From NCBI GenBank assembly GCA_030657355.1, contig CP131056.1, positions 3,368,501-3,432,500 on the forward strand: a stretch of DNA of 64,000 nucleotides. The letters run 5' to 3'. The position numbers and the translations under genes were made by a program. Positions 1 through 8,100 of this stretch are shown piece after piece. Each line of letters starts with the position of its first letter. Within the stretch, counting starts at the first letter, position 1. This stretch comes from Radicibacter daui (GTDB lineage Bacteria > Pseudomonadota > Alphaproteobacteria > Radicibacterales > Radicibacteraceae). The notes beneath the pieces are model-generated. The model had not been told where the DNA came from and made no database searches. It saw nothing but the letters and a program-made list of their open reading frames with translations.

Positions 1-111
1 CCCGCTCACCTGGACGAGGACCGACCCGATAAGCACGAGCGATGACAGAAGAATGCCGAGGCGGCACAGCCTTTCGGCGACGCTTACCAGGGCGGCAAGG
101 AAGGCACGCAT
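1..111 (-). CDS. TRAP transporter small permease (DctQ-like), 5' part only
   Basis: The first 37 codons are visible, reading from an ATG at 111 down to base 1; the rest lies outside the window. The peptide begins MRAFLAALVSVAERL and runs into a hydrophobic stretch (about residues 19-34) that fits the first membrane helix of the four-helix DctQ subunit of a tripartite ATP-independent periplasmic transporter. The assignment rests mainly on position: it follows dctP on the same strand, which is the usual order dctP-dctQ-dctM. The DctQ subunit associates with the large permease DctM in the inner membrane and helps accept substrate from DctP. Confidence 0.7.
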   Translation of the reverse strand, partial: MRAFLAALVSVAERLCRLGILLSSLVLIGSVLVQVSG

Positions 112-139
112 TGCAAGGACCCCAGGGGTTCTGGCCACC

Positions 140-207
140 GGACAGGGGCCGCTCCCGGCCAATTTACCCCGATTGGGGAAACACCGGCCGAAAGCGGCAA
201 CCTGTCC
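140..207 (-). promoter_or_regulatory. Large intercistronic stem-loop between dctP and dctQ
   Basis: Arms GGACAGG (140-146) and CCTGTCC (201-207) enclose further nested pairings: CCGCT with AGCGG, GGCC with GGCC, and a CCCC-GATT-GGGG tip near 167-178. There is no T-run, so it is not a standard terminator. A structure at this place would be expected to protect the dctP message from 3' decay, so that the binding protein is made in excess over the permease. That role is an inference from how TRAP and ABC operons usually behave. Confidence 0.6.
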
Positions 208-215
208 TGGGAGGA

Positions 216-1211
216 TTACTTCGTGTCGAGGATCTGGTTATAGAGCGGCAGGATTTCCGGCTTAAGCGACTTCAGCACGGCTGCCTTGGCCGCGGCCGCA
301 AAAGCTGCCTGATCGCTGTCGACAAATTCCATGCCGGCAGACTTCAGGTCGACTTCCAGCTGCTTTTCATCGGCCAGGAACAGCGGGCGCTCGTAATCAT
401 GCGCCACCTTGGCTGCTTCGCGCACGGCTTCCTGCTGCTCGGGCGACAGCTTCTTCATCGTCCGTTCGCCGGTCACCAGATAGATCCAGCTGCGCACATG
501 CTCGGTACGGTTCACGTACTTCTGCACTTCGTTGAAGCTGGCCGACTTGATGAGCGCAAGCGGGTTTTCCTGGCCGTCGATGGTATTGCTCTGCAGCGCG
601 GTGAACACTTCGGAGAAGGCCATCGGCACCGGGCTGGCGCCAAGGGCCTGCCACACATCGACGAACAGCGGCACGTTCGGCACGCGCATGCGGAAGCCAT
701 TGAGGTCCGCCGGCGTCTTGATCGGCCGGTTGGAGGTCAGGTTACGCGGGCCGCGCGCGAAGTAGGTCAGCGGAACAAGCTGGGTCTTGTCCTGGATTTC
801 CTTGGCAATGGCCTCGCCCACCGGGCCGCCCACCACATGGTCGAGATGGTCAAGGTCGCGGATGGCATAGGGCACAGCCAGCAGGGCGGCAGACGGCGCC
901 CAGTTCTGCAGCGTCTCACCGGTGATGGTGAAGTCGACGATACCGAGCTGGATGCCTTTGATGAGATCGGTTTCCTTGCCAAGCTGCTCGTTCGGGAAAA
1001 CCTGGACCTCAACCTCGCCATTGGTGCGCTTGGAGACTTCCTCGGCAAACTTGAGCGCGGCCTTGTGCCAGACATTCTGTTCGTTGGCGAGGTGGCCAAG
1101 CTTCAGCACGGTCTTGGCTTCGGCGCTGGCAAAGCCCTGTGCGCCGAGGGCAACGGCAAGGCCAAAACCGGCGGCAAGCAGGCGCCGGGAAAAGCTGCGG
1201 GAAAAGGACAT
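216..1211 (-). CDS. dctP: TRAP transporter substrate-binding protein DctP
   Basis: A 331-residue periplasmic binding protein of the DctP family, the normal length. An N-terminal signal peptide (about residues 1-30, basic start then a hydrophobic run ending near ASAEA) precedes the mature domain. Family features include the early KLGHLANE segment, the conserved arginine in the RMRVPN motif that contacts the substrate carboxylate, and the QENPL segment near residue 215. It captures an organic acid in the periplasm and passes it to DctQ/DctM. The upstream gene on the same strand encodes an RspB-like dehydrogenase, so the substrate may be a sugar acid or related polyol acid; the exact ligand cannot be read from sequence. 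Confidence 0.92.
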   Translation of the reverse strand: MSFSRSFSRRLLAAGFGLAVALGAQGFASAEAKTVLKLGHLANEQNVWHKAALKFAEEVSKRTNGEVEVQVFPNEQLGKETDLIKGIQLGIVDFTITGETLQNWAPSAALLAVPYAIRDLDHLDHVVGGPVGEAIAKEIQDKTQLVPLTYFARGPRNLTSNRPIKTPADLNGFRMRVPNVPLFVDVWQALGASPVPMAFSEVFTALQSNTIDGQENPLALIKSASFNEVQKYVNRTEHVRSWIYLVTGERTMKKLSPEQQEAVREAAKVAHDYERPLFLADEKQLEVDLKSAGMEFVDSDQAAFAAAAKAAVLKSLKPEILPLYNQILDTK

Positions 1212-1282
1212 GATTGTTTGTTTCCTCTGTCTGGCTTGTTATCGAACGGACCCACGACCGGGGCCCTGACCTTCAGGAACAG

Positions 1283-1302
1283 TGAGGGGCCCCCGCCCCT
1301 CA
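1283..1302 (-). promoter_or_regulatory. Stem-loop overlapping the dehydrogenase stop codon
   Basis: TGAGGGGC (1283-1290) and GCCCCTCA (1295-1302) form a perfect 8-bp stem with a CCCC loop. It covers the TGA stop of the RspB-like gene and sits about 70 bases before dctP. No T-run follows, so it is more likely to attenuate or process the transcript between the two genes than to end it. Confidence 0.5.
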
Positions 1303-2322
1303 GCTGGTAAAATCGAGCTGCACCTTCACCGTCCGCTCCGGATGGTTTTCAATCAGCTCGAAAGCTTCGGCCGCATCACTGGCGGCAAAACTCTGGGTAA
1401 TCATCGCCTCCGGCTTCAGCTGGCCGGATGCCAGCCAGCCGATCACCTGCGGCAGCAGGCGGCGATTAAGGCGGGAGCCGACCAGCGTCAGCTCCTTCTT
1501 CACGATCTCCTGCTGGCTGATGTTGCAGGGCGCGGGCGAGAAGCCAAGCAGGCCGATACGGGCGGCCGGGCTCGCCACACGGCAGGCTTCCTCCAGCAGG
1601 GTCGGCACGCCGGCTCCGTCAATCACGAGGCTGGGGCCGAGCCCGTCATGTTCCTTGGCCACCACCTCGGGCACCGACTGCTTGCCCGACTGGATGACTT
1701 CATCCGCGCCAAAGGCGAGCGCCCGCTCCAGCCGCGCCGGATCGAGATCGGCGACGATGCAGCGCGCCCCGTGCAGCTTGGCAACCTGCAAGGCGGTGAG
1801 ACCCACGGTGCCGGCACCATAGATAAGCGCCACATCCTCCGGCCCGACGCCGGTACGCAGCAGCACATTGGCCGCGATGGAGAAGGGTTCGGCCAGCGCG
1901 CCCAGCGCCATCGGCATATCCGCCGGCAGCTTCACCGCGTTGGCGGCGGGCACGTTGACGAGGTCGCGAAAACCACCATCCCGGTGCACGCCAAAAACTT
2001 CCAGCCGGGCGCAAACGTTCGAGCGCCCTACGCGGCAGGCGTAACACTTGCCGCAGGAGACGACGGGATCGACGACCACGGCATCGCCGGTAACAAACCC
2101 CTCCACGCCCTCGCCCACCGACACGACGCGGCCGGCAAATTCATGCCCGATGATCCGCGGATAAACGGCAAACGGGTTGGAGCCGTGAAGGATATGCATG
2201 TCCGAACCGCAGATGCCGGCGCGCTCGACGCGGATCTGCACTTCTCCTGCGCCCGGCAGGCCGGCAGCAGCGCCGCCGGCAACTGAAAGCTCGTGCGGCC
2301 GCAGGACGGTAATGGCGACCAT
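1300..2322 (-). CDS. Zinc-dependent medium-chain dehydrogenase, RspB-like
   Basis: A 340-residue NAD(P)-dependent alcohol/polyol dehydrogenase. Catalytic zinc ligands are Cys38 (in AGICGSD) and His60-Glu61 (in IIGHEFAG). The structural-zinc cysteines lie in the DPVVSCGKCYAC region, followed by a Rossmann motif GAGTVGL. Segments such as GSNPFAVYPR, GVHRDGGF and VALIYGAG match what I remember of E. coli RspB, which partners the RspA sugar-acid dehydratase family. A longer reading frame opens at 2424, but the ATG at 2322 is preferred: it has a ribosome site (AAGGAACG) and the GntR-type operator lies just upstream of it. It likely oxidises the substrate imported by the downstream TRAP system. Confidence 0.85.
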   Translation of the reverse strand: MVAITVLRPHELSVAGGAAAGLPGAGEVQIRVERAGICGSDMHILHGSNPFAVYPRIIGHEFAGRVVSVGEGVEGFVTGDAVVVDPVVSCGKCYACRVGRSNVCARLEVFGVHRDGGFRDLVNVPAANAVKLPADMPMALGALAEPFSIAANVLLRTGVGPEDVALIYGAGTVGLTALQVAKLHGARCIVADLDPARLERALAFGADEVIQSGKQSVPEVVAKEHDGLGPSLVIDGAGVPTLLEEACRVASPAARIGLLGFSPAPCNISQQEIVKKELTLVGSRLNRRLLPQVIGWLASGQLKPEAMITQSFAASDAAEAFELIENHPERTVKVQLDFTS

Positions 2323-2374
2323 ATTCGACGTTCCTTGGTGGGATAGTGACCCTGACGGGATTTTGTTTTTAACA

Positions 2375-2390
2375 TACTTGTATACTAGTA
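2375..2390. promoter_or_regulatory. GntR-type operator candidate
   Basis: TACTTGTATACTAGTA is an imperfect 16-bp palindrome centred on GTATAC. It closely resembles the TTGTATACAA-type sites bound by FadR/UxuR-like GntR regulators of sugar-acid catabolism. It sits 53 bases upstream of the RspB-like start, where an operator for the dehydrogenase-TRAP operon would be expected. No GntR gene is inside the window; it may lie beyond base 1. Confidence 0.65.
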
Positions 2391-2490
2391 CGGCGACGCT
2401 GCCAGAAGGCAAAGACGGCGTCAATGGCCATTACGTTATTGAACATACAACCGGGCCGGATTCGGCCCGCTATCCCGTTGCCCTGAAAGC

Positions 2491-2528
2491 AAAAAGCGGA
2501 AGCAGCATTTGTTGCTGCTCCCGCTTTT
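2491..2528 (-). terminator. Rho-independent terminator after the 2582-3268 gene
   Basis: AAAAGCGG-AGCAGCA pairs with TGCTGCT-CCGCTTTT around a short loop. On the minus strand the stem is followed by TTTTTGCTTTC. It isolates the hypothetical gene from the dehydrogenase operon. Confidence 0.85.
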
Positions 2529-2581
2529 CAAAGGGCTGAACCCGGTGGAGTGCCGGGATTGGCCAGACCGTGAGTCGCGCC

Positions 2582-3268
2582 TCAGGCGCTGGCGAGAAAA
2601 CTGCCAAGCCCGCCGGCAACCGAGCCGGAGGAGGAGCTGTCGTCACTGCCGGAGAGGATATCCAGTGCCGAGAACGGCTTCATCGCGGCAGCGATGCTGG
2701 AGCCGCCATACTGGGCATTGTTGATGAGATTCTCGATCGCACCGGCTTCGGCCGGGCGCTCGGCATCCTCGTCATCCCCCTGGCGGCCGGTCACGATGAC
2801 CTTGCCATCGCTCGACATGCTGAAGGTAAAGGGCGGGTTGGTGTCGTATTCCATCTGCCCCAGCACGCTGTTCAGCACATCGGTGAGTGCGCCGAACTGA
2901 TCGGCCACATCATCCAGCGAGGAGACCGTGTCCGGATCGGGCAACTGCTTGTTGAGCTCGGCGGCGGTGCTCGCAAGGCTGACCGCCTTGGAAGTCACGG
3001 CATCGAACTGGTCATAGACATACTGGTGGCGGGCAATGCGGCTCACATTGTCGAGCGTCAGCCCGTCTGCCCCGGCCTGCCGGGCAGCGGCAGAGAGATA
3101 GACCGCATCGCCTGATTTGCTCTTGGCAAGACTGGCTTCCGGGTCCAGCAGGTTGGCCGCCGTGCTGTCGGTGGTGGCGCTGGTATTGCCGGCCGAACTG
3201 TTGCTGCTGCTCTGCGCATCCATGAACAGCCGGGCCGCGATATTGCGTGCGCTGCTGAGTGCATCCAT
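2582..3268 (-). CDS. Hypothetical protein, Ser/Ala/Asp-rich
   Basis: A 228-residue protein I do not recognise. The start at 3268 (MDALSSARN) is chosen because the longer frame to 3370 has an unlikely N-terminus; a purine-rich stretch (GAGGGAAAGGG) lies upstream. There is no signal peptide or membrane helix. Residues about 20-45 are low-complexity Ser/Thr/Asn, residues 60-130 look helical, and the C-terminus is Asp/Ser/Gly-rich. The segment VYLSAAARQ and the low-complexity spacer recall alphaproteobacterial proteins encoded near flagellar or surface functions, but this is only an impression. It stands alone between two terminators and so is probably a single-gene unit. Confidence 0.7.
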   Translation of the reverse strand: MDALSSARNIAARLFMDAQSSSNSSAGNTSATTDSTAANLLDPEASLAKSKSGDAVYLSAAARQAGADGLTLDNVSRIARHQYVYDQFDAVTSKAVSLASTAAELNKQLPDPDTVSSLDDVADQFGALTDVLNSVLGQMEYDTNPPFTFSMSSDGKVIVTGRQGDDEDAERPAEAGAIENLINNAQYGGSSIAAAMKPFSALDILSGSDDSSSSGSVAGGLGSFLASA

Positions 3269-3451
3269 GACGACGCCCTTTCCCTCGGGAACATGTTCCG
3301 CGGATGCCCGGCACGAATTGCCGACCTGACCGCTCTTTACCCGTGAAAGAAGCAAGGACTGCGCCAGCAAAAGCGGCCCGGCGCATCCTCAACGCCAAGC
3401 TGCGGAAAACGCTGAAAAAGCCGTAACAGGCTCTCTTCCGCCACACCCCGG

Positions 3452-3486
3452 AAAAGCAAAAGGCCGCCCGGATCAGGGGCGGCCTT
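3452..3486 (-). terminator. Rho-independent terminator after greA
   Basis: AAGGCCGCCC (3460-3469) pairs with GGGCGGCCTT (3477-3486). On the minus strand the stem is followed by TTTTGCTTTTCC. It lies about 40 bases past the greA stop. Confidence 0.85.
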
Positions 3487-3527
3487 CGGCAGTTTTCTCC
3501 GGGTCGCAGGGGCCCGGCAGGCGGCCT

Positions 3528-4004
3528 TCAGACGAAGGAGACGCCCAGCACTTCATACATCTTGGAGCCCTTGGGGGTCGCCACCTCGACGGTGTCGCCC
3601 TGGCTCTTGCCGATGAGCGCGCGCGCCAGCGGCGAGGTCACCGACAGGCGGCCGGAGGCGATGTCCGCCTCGTCCACGCCCACGATCTGGAACTTGTGCT
3701 CCTCGTCGGTATCCTCGTCCACCACGGTCACGGTGACACCGAACTTGATGGTCGGCGGGCCGCTCAGCTTGGTCGGATCGATCACTTCGGCGCGGGAGAG
3801 CTTGTCCTCAAGCTCCATGATCCGGCCTTCGATAAAGCTCTGGCGTTCACGCGCGGCGGTATATTCGGCGTTTTCCGAAAGGTCGCCATGCTCGCGTGCC
3901 TCGGCAATCGCCTTGATGACGGCCGGGCGCTCTTCCATTTTCAACAGCTTCAGCTCCGCTTCGAGGCGGGCGAAACCGGTAACGGTCATCGGCACTTTTT
4001 CCAT
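3528..4004 (-). CDS. greA: Transcription elongation factor GreA
   Basis: The 158-residue length is normal for GreA. The N-terminal coiled coil (about 1-75) contains the signature around [11 protein letters not shown], whose acidic tip residues stimulate RNA cleavage by backtracked RNA polymerase. The C-terminal FKBP-like domain follows, with the SPLARALIG motif near residue 125. It rescues stalled polymerase in the cytoplasm. It sits downstream of carB on the same strand, a common alphaproteobacterial order, but with a 403-base gap, so it probably also has its own promoter. Confidence 0.97.
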   Translation of the reverse strand: MEKVPMTVTGFARLEAELKLLKMEERPAVIKAIAEAREHGDLSENAEYTAARERQSFIEGRIMELEDKLSRAEVIDPTKLSGPPTIKFGVTVTVVDEDTDEEHKFQIVGVDEADIASGRLSVTSPLARALIGKSQGDTVEVATPKGSKMYEVLGVSFV

Positions 4005-4407
4005 CGTGTCGATTGTCCTTCTTCAAGTTTGGCCCGGTCAGCGTCCTTCCCTTCATCGGGGCAGCGCTGCCGTGAGACAACTCACGCGGGGTTCCGCCTT
4101 CAGGCGGTCCGCCGGGGCTTCAAGGCCGCCCTGGCTCCATGGCAGGAGACCCCGGGCGGTATTGGTTTTACCTCCGGCGGGCCGCCGGAGAGGCTTGTTT
4201 TGCGAGGCTCCCGGGAATTCCTGCCGGAACCCCCAAGGGCCTTAAATACATCTGGCCGGCCCTTCATCAGGGCGCGGCCTGCCAATTCCTTCCTCCCGCG
4301 CCCGGCAAGGCGCGTCGGGTATGAGCGCAGTCTTGATGCGCTGATCGGGCCGGGCCGCCCCGGGGACGCTTCCGGACGAAGGTCCCCTGCCTTAAGGGTG
4401 CGGCCGG
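4005..4407. other. Intergenic region between carB and greA
   Basis: No credible gene is seen in these 403 bases; short frames on both strands lack ribosome sites. A stem GGGGAC (4362-4367) / GTCCCC (4382-4387) with an inner CTTC/GAAG pairing lies just past the carB stop but has no T-run. A greA promoter is expected here; an AT-rich TATTTAA element on the minus strand near 4243-4250 is a possible -10, without a clear -35. Confidence 0.5.
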
Positions 4408-7400
4408 TCAGTAGGTTCCGCTGAGGTAGGACTGGAGCGGGGCAACATCAAGATTCTGCTCCCCACCCTTGCCCTGCCTCAGGGCTTCCAGCGCCCCGAC
4501 CGTAGCCCGGCCGCCGGCGATGGTCGTCACATAAGGAATGTTATGGACGAGCGCGGCGCGCCGCAAGGAGTAGCTGTCGGAAACAGCCATCGCGCCTTCG
4601 CTGGTATTGAGGACGAGATTGACCTCGCCGTCAATCATCGCGTCGACGATGTGCGGCTGGCCCTGGCTTACCTTGTTGATCCGCTTGACCGGAACCCCTG
4701 CTTCTTCCAACGCCTTGGCGGTGCCCTGGGTTGCCAGCAGCGAGAAGCCAAGCGCCGTCAGGCGGCGGCCAAGGGTGATGGCGGTACCCTTGTCGCGGTC
4801 CTTGACCGAGACGAACACGGTACCGCCGGTCGGCAGCTTCACGCCCGCCCCCAGCTGCGCCTTGGCGAAGGCGAGGCCGAAATCGCGGTCGAGGCCCATC
4901 ACCTCGCCGGTCGACTTCATCTCCGGGCCGAGCAACGTGTCGACGCCGGGGAAGCGGTTGAACGGGAACACGGCTTCCTTGACCGCCGTGTGGTTCGGGC
5001 TCGGGCCATTGAGGGTGAAGCCGGAAAGCTTCTCCCCGGCCATCACCCGCGCCGCGATCTTGGCGATGGGCGTGCCGGTGGCCTTGGCAACGAAGGGCAC
5101 GGTGCGGCTTGCTCGCGGGTTCACCTCGAGGATGTAGATATCCTCGCCCTTGATGGCGAACTGCACATTCATGAGGCCGACAACGCCGAGGCCATGCGCC
5201 AGGATCTCGGCCTGACGGCCCAGCTCGTCGACGATGGATTTGGCGAGGCTGTAGGGCGGCAGCGAGCAGGCGCTGTCCCCCGAATGGATGCCGGCTTCCT
5301 CGATATGCTCCATGATGCCGGCGACATAGACCTGGGTCCCGTCGCACAGGGCATCGACGTCCACCTCGATGGCGTCCTGCAGGTAGCTGTCGATCAGCAC
5401 CGGGTTCTTGCCCGATACCTTCACGGCATTGTTGATGTAGCGCTGCAGGCCGGCCATGTCGTGGACGATCTCCATCGCGCGGCCGCCCAGCACGTAGGAC
5501 GGGCGGATGACGATGGGGAAGCCCACCTTCTGCGCTACCGCTTCGGCTTCTTCCAGCGAACGGGCAAGGCCGTTGTTCGGCTGGCGCAGGCCAAGCTTGT
5601 GCAGAAGCTGCTGGAAGCGCTCGCGGTCTTCGGCAAGGTCGATGGCATCCGGGCTGGTGCCCAGAATGGGGATGCCCGCTTCCTGGAGGCCGGCGGAAAG
5701 CTTCAGCGGCGTCTGGCCACCCAGCTGCACGATCACGCCCTTGAGCGTGCCCTTGCGCTGTTCCACGCGGCACAGCTCCACCACATCTTCCGCCGTCAGC
5801 GGCTCGAAATAGAGCCTGTCGGAGGTGTCATAGTCGGTGGAAACCGTCTCCGGGTTGCAGTTGACCATGATGGTCTCATAGCCGGCTTCCTTGAGGGCGT
5901 AGGCGGCGTGGACACAGCAATAGTCAAACTCGATACCCTGACCGATGCGGTTCGGACCGCCGCCGAGGATCACGACCTTCTCGCGCTCGCTCGGGTGGGC
6001 CTCGCACTCGCTGGGGCCGTTCCAGTCATGGTCGTAGCAGGAGTACATATAGGCGGTGGAGCTGTCGAACTCGGCCGCGCAGGTATCGATGCGCTTGAAG
6101 ACCGGGGTCACGCCGAAACCGCGCCGCGCCTCTTCCACCTCGGCAAGGCTCTTGCCGGAAAGCTGGGCAAGGCGCGCATCGGAGAAGCCGCGGGACTTCA
6201 CTTCCCACCAGCCGCGGGCATCCGTCGGCAGGCCGCCGGCGATGAGGCGCGCTTCCTCGGCCACGATCTCCTCGATCTGGCGCAGGTACCACAGGTCGAT
6301 GCGGGTGGCCTGATGGATCGCTTCCAGCGTCAGGCCGACACGGAAGCCCTGCGCCACCAGCAGCAGGCGGTCCGGCACCGGCTTGGAGAGGCGCGCGAGC
6401 ACGCCGTCCGGCGTGGCATCGGCCAGGGTCACCTCGTCAAAACCGGTCAGGCCGGTTTCCATCGAGCGCAGCGCCTTCTGGATCGATTCCTTGAAGTTGC
6501 GGCCGATGGACATCGCCTCACCCACCGACTTCATCGAAGTGGTGAGCAGCGCGTCGGCACCGGGGAACTTCTCGAAGGTGAAGCGCGGCATCTTGGTGAC
6601 GACATAGTCGATGCTCGGCTCGAAGCTGGCCGGCGTCACGCGGGTGATGTCGTTCTTGAGTTCGTCGAGCGTGTAACCCACGGCCAGCTTGGCGGCCACC
6701 TTGGCGATGGGGAAACCCGTCGCCTTGGACGCAAGCGCCGAGGAGCGCGACACACGCGGGTTCATCTCGATGACGACCATGCGGCCGGTCGCCGGATCAA
6801 CGGCGAACTGCACGTTGGAACCACCGGTCTCCACGCCGATCTCACGCAGCACCATGATCGAGGCGTCGCGCATGATCTGGTATTCCTTGTCGGTCAGCGT
6901 CAGGGCCGGAGCCACCGTCACGCTGTCACCGGTGTGAATACCCATCGGATCGATATTTTCGATGGAGCAGATGATGATGGCGTTGTCGGCGCGGTCGCGC
7001 ACGACTTCCATCTCGTATTCCTTCCAGCCGAGCACCGATTCCTCGACCAGCACCTCGTGCACCGGGGAAGCCGCAAGGCCGCCCTCGACGATCTCCTGAA
7101 ACTCGCGCTTGTTGTAGGCGATGCCGCCGCCCGAGCCACCAAGCGTGAAGGACGGGCGGATAATGGCGGGCAGGCCCACCATCTCCAGCGCCACATTGGC
7201 TTCCTTCATGCCGCGCACGACGGCCGATTTCGGGCTTTCAAGGCCGATACGGTCCATCGCCTCGCGGAAGAGCTTGCGGTCTTCGGCCTTGGCGATCGCG
7301 TCGCGGTTGGCGCCGATCAGCTCGATGCCAAGGCGCTCCAGCGTGCCGTTTTCGGCCAGCGCCAGCGCGGTGTTGAGCGCGGTCTGCCCGCCCATAGTCG

Positions 7401-7662
7401 GAAGCAGCGCGTCCGGGCGTTCTTTTTCAAGGATCTTGGCCACCACCGTCGGGGTGATCGGCTCGATATAGGTGGCGTCCGCCATGTCCGGGTCGGTCAT
7501 GATCGTCGCCGGATTGGAATTCACCAGAACGACGCGGTAGCCCTCTTCGCGCAGCGCCTTGCAGGCCTGGGCGCCGGAGTAATCAAACTCGCAGGCTTGG
7601 CCGATAACAATGGGTCCAGCGCCGATGATGGCGATGGTCTTGATGTCTGTGCGCTTGGGCAT
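4408..7662 (-). CDS. carB: Carbamoyl-phosphate synthase large subunit
   Basis: A 1084-residue protein of full family length. It catalyses ATP-dependent synthesis of carbamoyl phosphate from bicarbonate and glutamine-derived ammonia, feeding arginine and pyrimidine synthesis, together with the CarA subunit (not in the window). Two homologous ATP-grasp halves are visible: [17 protein letters not shown] at the N-terminus and [17 protein letters not shown] about 560 residues later. Each half also has [12 protein letters not shown] or [12 protein letters not shown] metal/ATP motifs. The C-terminal MGS-like allosteric domain (from about residue 940) ends the protein. The start [10 protein letters not shown] is the standard one. 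Confidence 0.98.
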   Translation of the reverse strand: MPKRTDIKTIAIIGAGPIVIGQACEFDYSGAQACKALREEGYRVVLVNSNPATIMTDPDMADATYIEPITPTVVAKILEKERPDALLPTMGGQTALNTALALAENGTLERLGIELIGANRDAIAKAEDRKLFREAMDRIGLESPKSAVVRGMKEANVALEMVGLPAIIRPSFTLGGSGGGIAYNKREFQEIVEGGLAASPVHEVLVEESVLGWKEYEMEVVRDRADNAIIICSIENIDPMGIHTGDSVTVAPALTLTDKEYQIMRDASIMVLREIGVETGGSNVQFAVDPATGRMVVIEMNPRVSRSSALASKATGFPIAKVAAKLAVGYTLDELKNDITRVTPASFEPSIDYVVTKMPRFTFEKFPGADALLTTSMKSVGEAMSIGRNFKESIQKALRSMETGLTGFDEVTLADATPDGVLARLSKPVPDRLLLVAQGFRVGLTLEAIHQATRIDLWYLRQIEEIVAEEARLIAGGLPTDARGWWEVKSRGFSDARLAQLSGKSLAEVEEARRGFGVTPVFKRIDTCAAEFDSSTAYMYSCYDHDWNGPSECEAHPSEREKVVILGGGPNRIGQGIEFDYCCVHAAYALKEAGYETIMVNCNPETVSTDYDTSDRLYFEPLTAEDVVELCRVEQRKGTLKGVIVQLGGQTPLKLSAGLQEAGIPILGTSPDAIDLAEDRERFQQLLHKLGLRQPNNGLARSLEEAEAVAQKVGFPIVIRPSYVLGGRAMEIVHDMAGLQRYINNAVKVSGKNPVLIDSYLQDAIEVDVDALCDGTQVYVAGIMEHIEEAGIHSGDSACSLPPYSLAKSIVDELGRQAEILAHGLGVVGLMNVQFAIKGEDIYILEVNPRASRTVPFVAKATGTPIAKIAARVMAGEKLSGFTLNGPSPNHTAVKEAVFPFNRFPGVDTLLGPEMKSTGEVMGLDRDFGLAFAKAQLGAGVKLPTGGTVFVSVKDRDKGTAITLGRRLTALGFSLLATQGTAKALEEAGVPVKRINKVSQGQPHIVDAMIDGEVNLVLNTSEGAMAVSDSYSLRRAALVHNIPYVTTIAGGRATVGALEALRQGKGGEQNLDVAPLQSYLSGTY

Positions 7663-8100
7663 GGGGCCTTGTCCGATCCGTCCGGTGGTCCAGCCGGCGC
7701 CGGCGGTACTGGCTCGTCAGTTTCGCGGAATACACGAAAAAGCGGCCGTCGCTGGCGCCAGATATGGCAAAGGCCGCCCCGCCGACGGTACCCCGGGGAA
7801 CGGCCCGGGCGGAGGTCATAGCGCAGTGCGGGCAAAGGGGCAACCCGGAAGGCATCATCTGCCTGGATCGGACCCTCACAGCGCCTCTCCTCCTCTCCGG
7901 AAGGTTGGCCACCGTCTATGCCACTGGCGACAGTCATACGCCTAAAGAAGTATATGCTGTAACTTAAATTACTGAAATCAAAACGTAAATTCCCAGGCAC
8001 ATCCTTTTGCACACTTTTCAAATGAGTGAATTCGGCGGAACATCGCGCAACTTCAAGCCAACCGGCGCGGCGCACTCAGCCGGCAAGACAAGAGGCCTTC
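7663..8100. other. Divergent intergenic region between carB and the PilZ chemoreceptor
   Basis: This 438-base region separates two divergent genes and must hold both promoters. The part next to the chemoreceptor (7930-8010) is AT-rich. No gene, tRNA or clear operator is seen. A near-sigma-54 pattern around 7996-8010 has the wrong spacing and is listed among rejected items. Confidence 0.5.

Noticed and set aside
4362-4387. Hairpin just after carB as a terminator
   Set aside because: No T-run follows on the minus strand; only described as a stem in the intergenic entry.
4543-7821. A 1092-codon open frame on the + strand, opposite carB
   Set aside because: It is the antisense shadow of carB: high-GC codon bias keeps that frame open. 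It has no ribosome site and no recognisable domain.
7996-8010. Possible sigma-54 promoter (GGCAC...TTTTGC) ahead of the PilZ receptor
   Set aside because: The GG and GC elements are separated by 11 bases instead of 10, so it does not fit the strict spacing.
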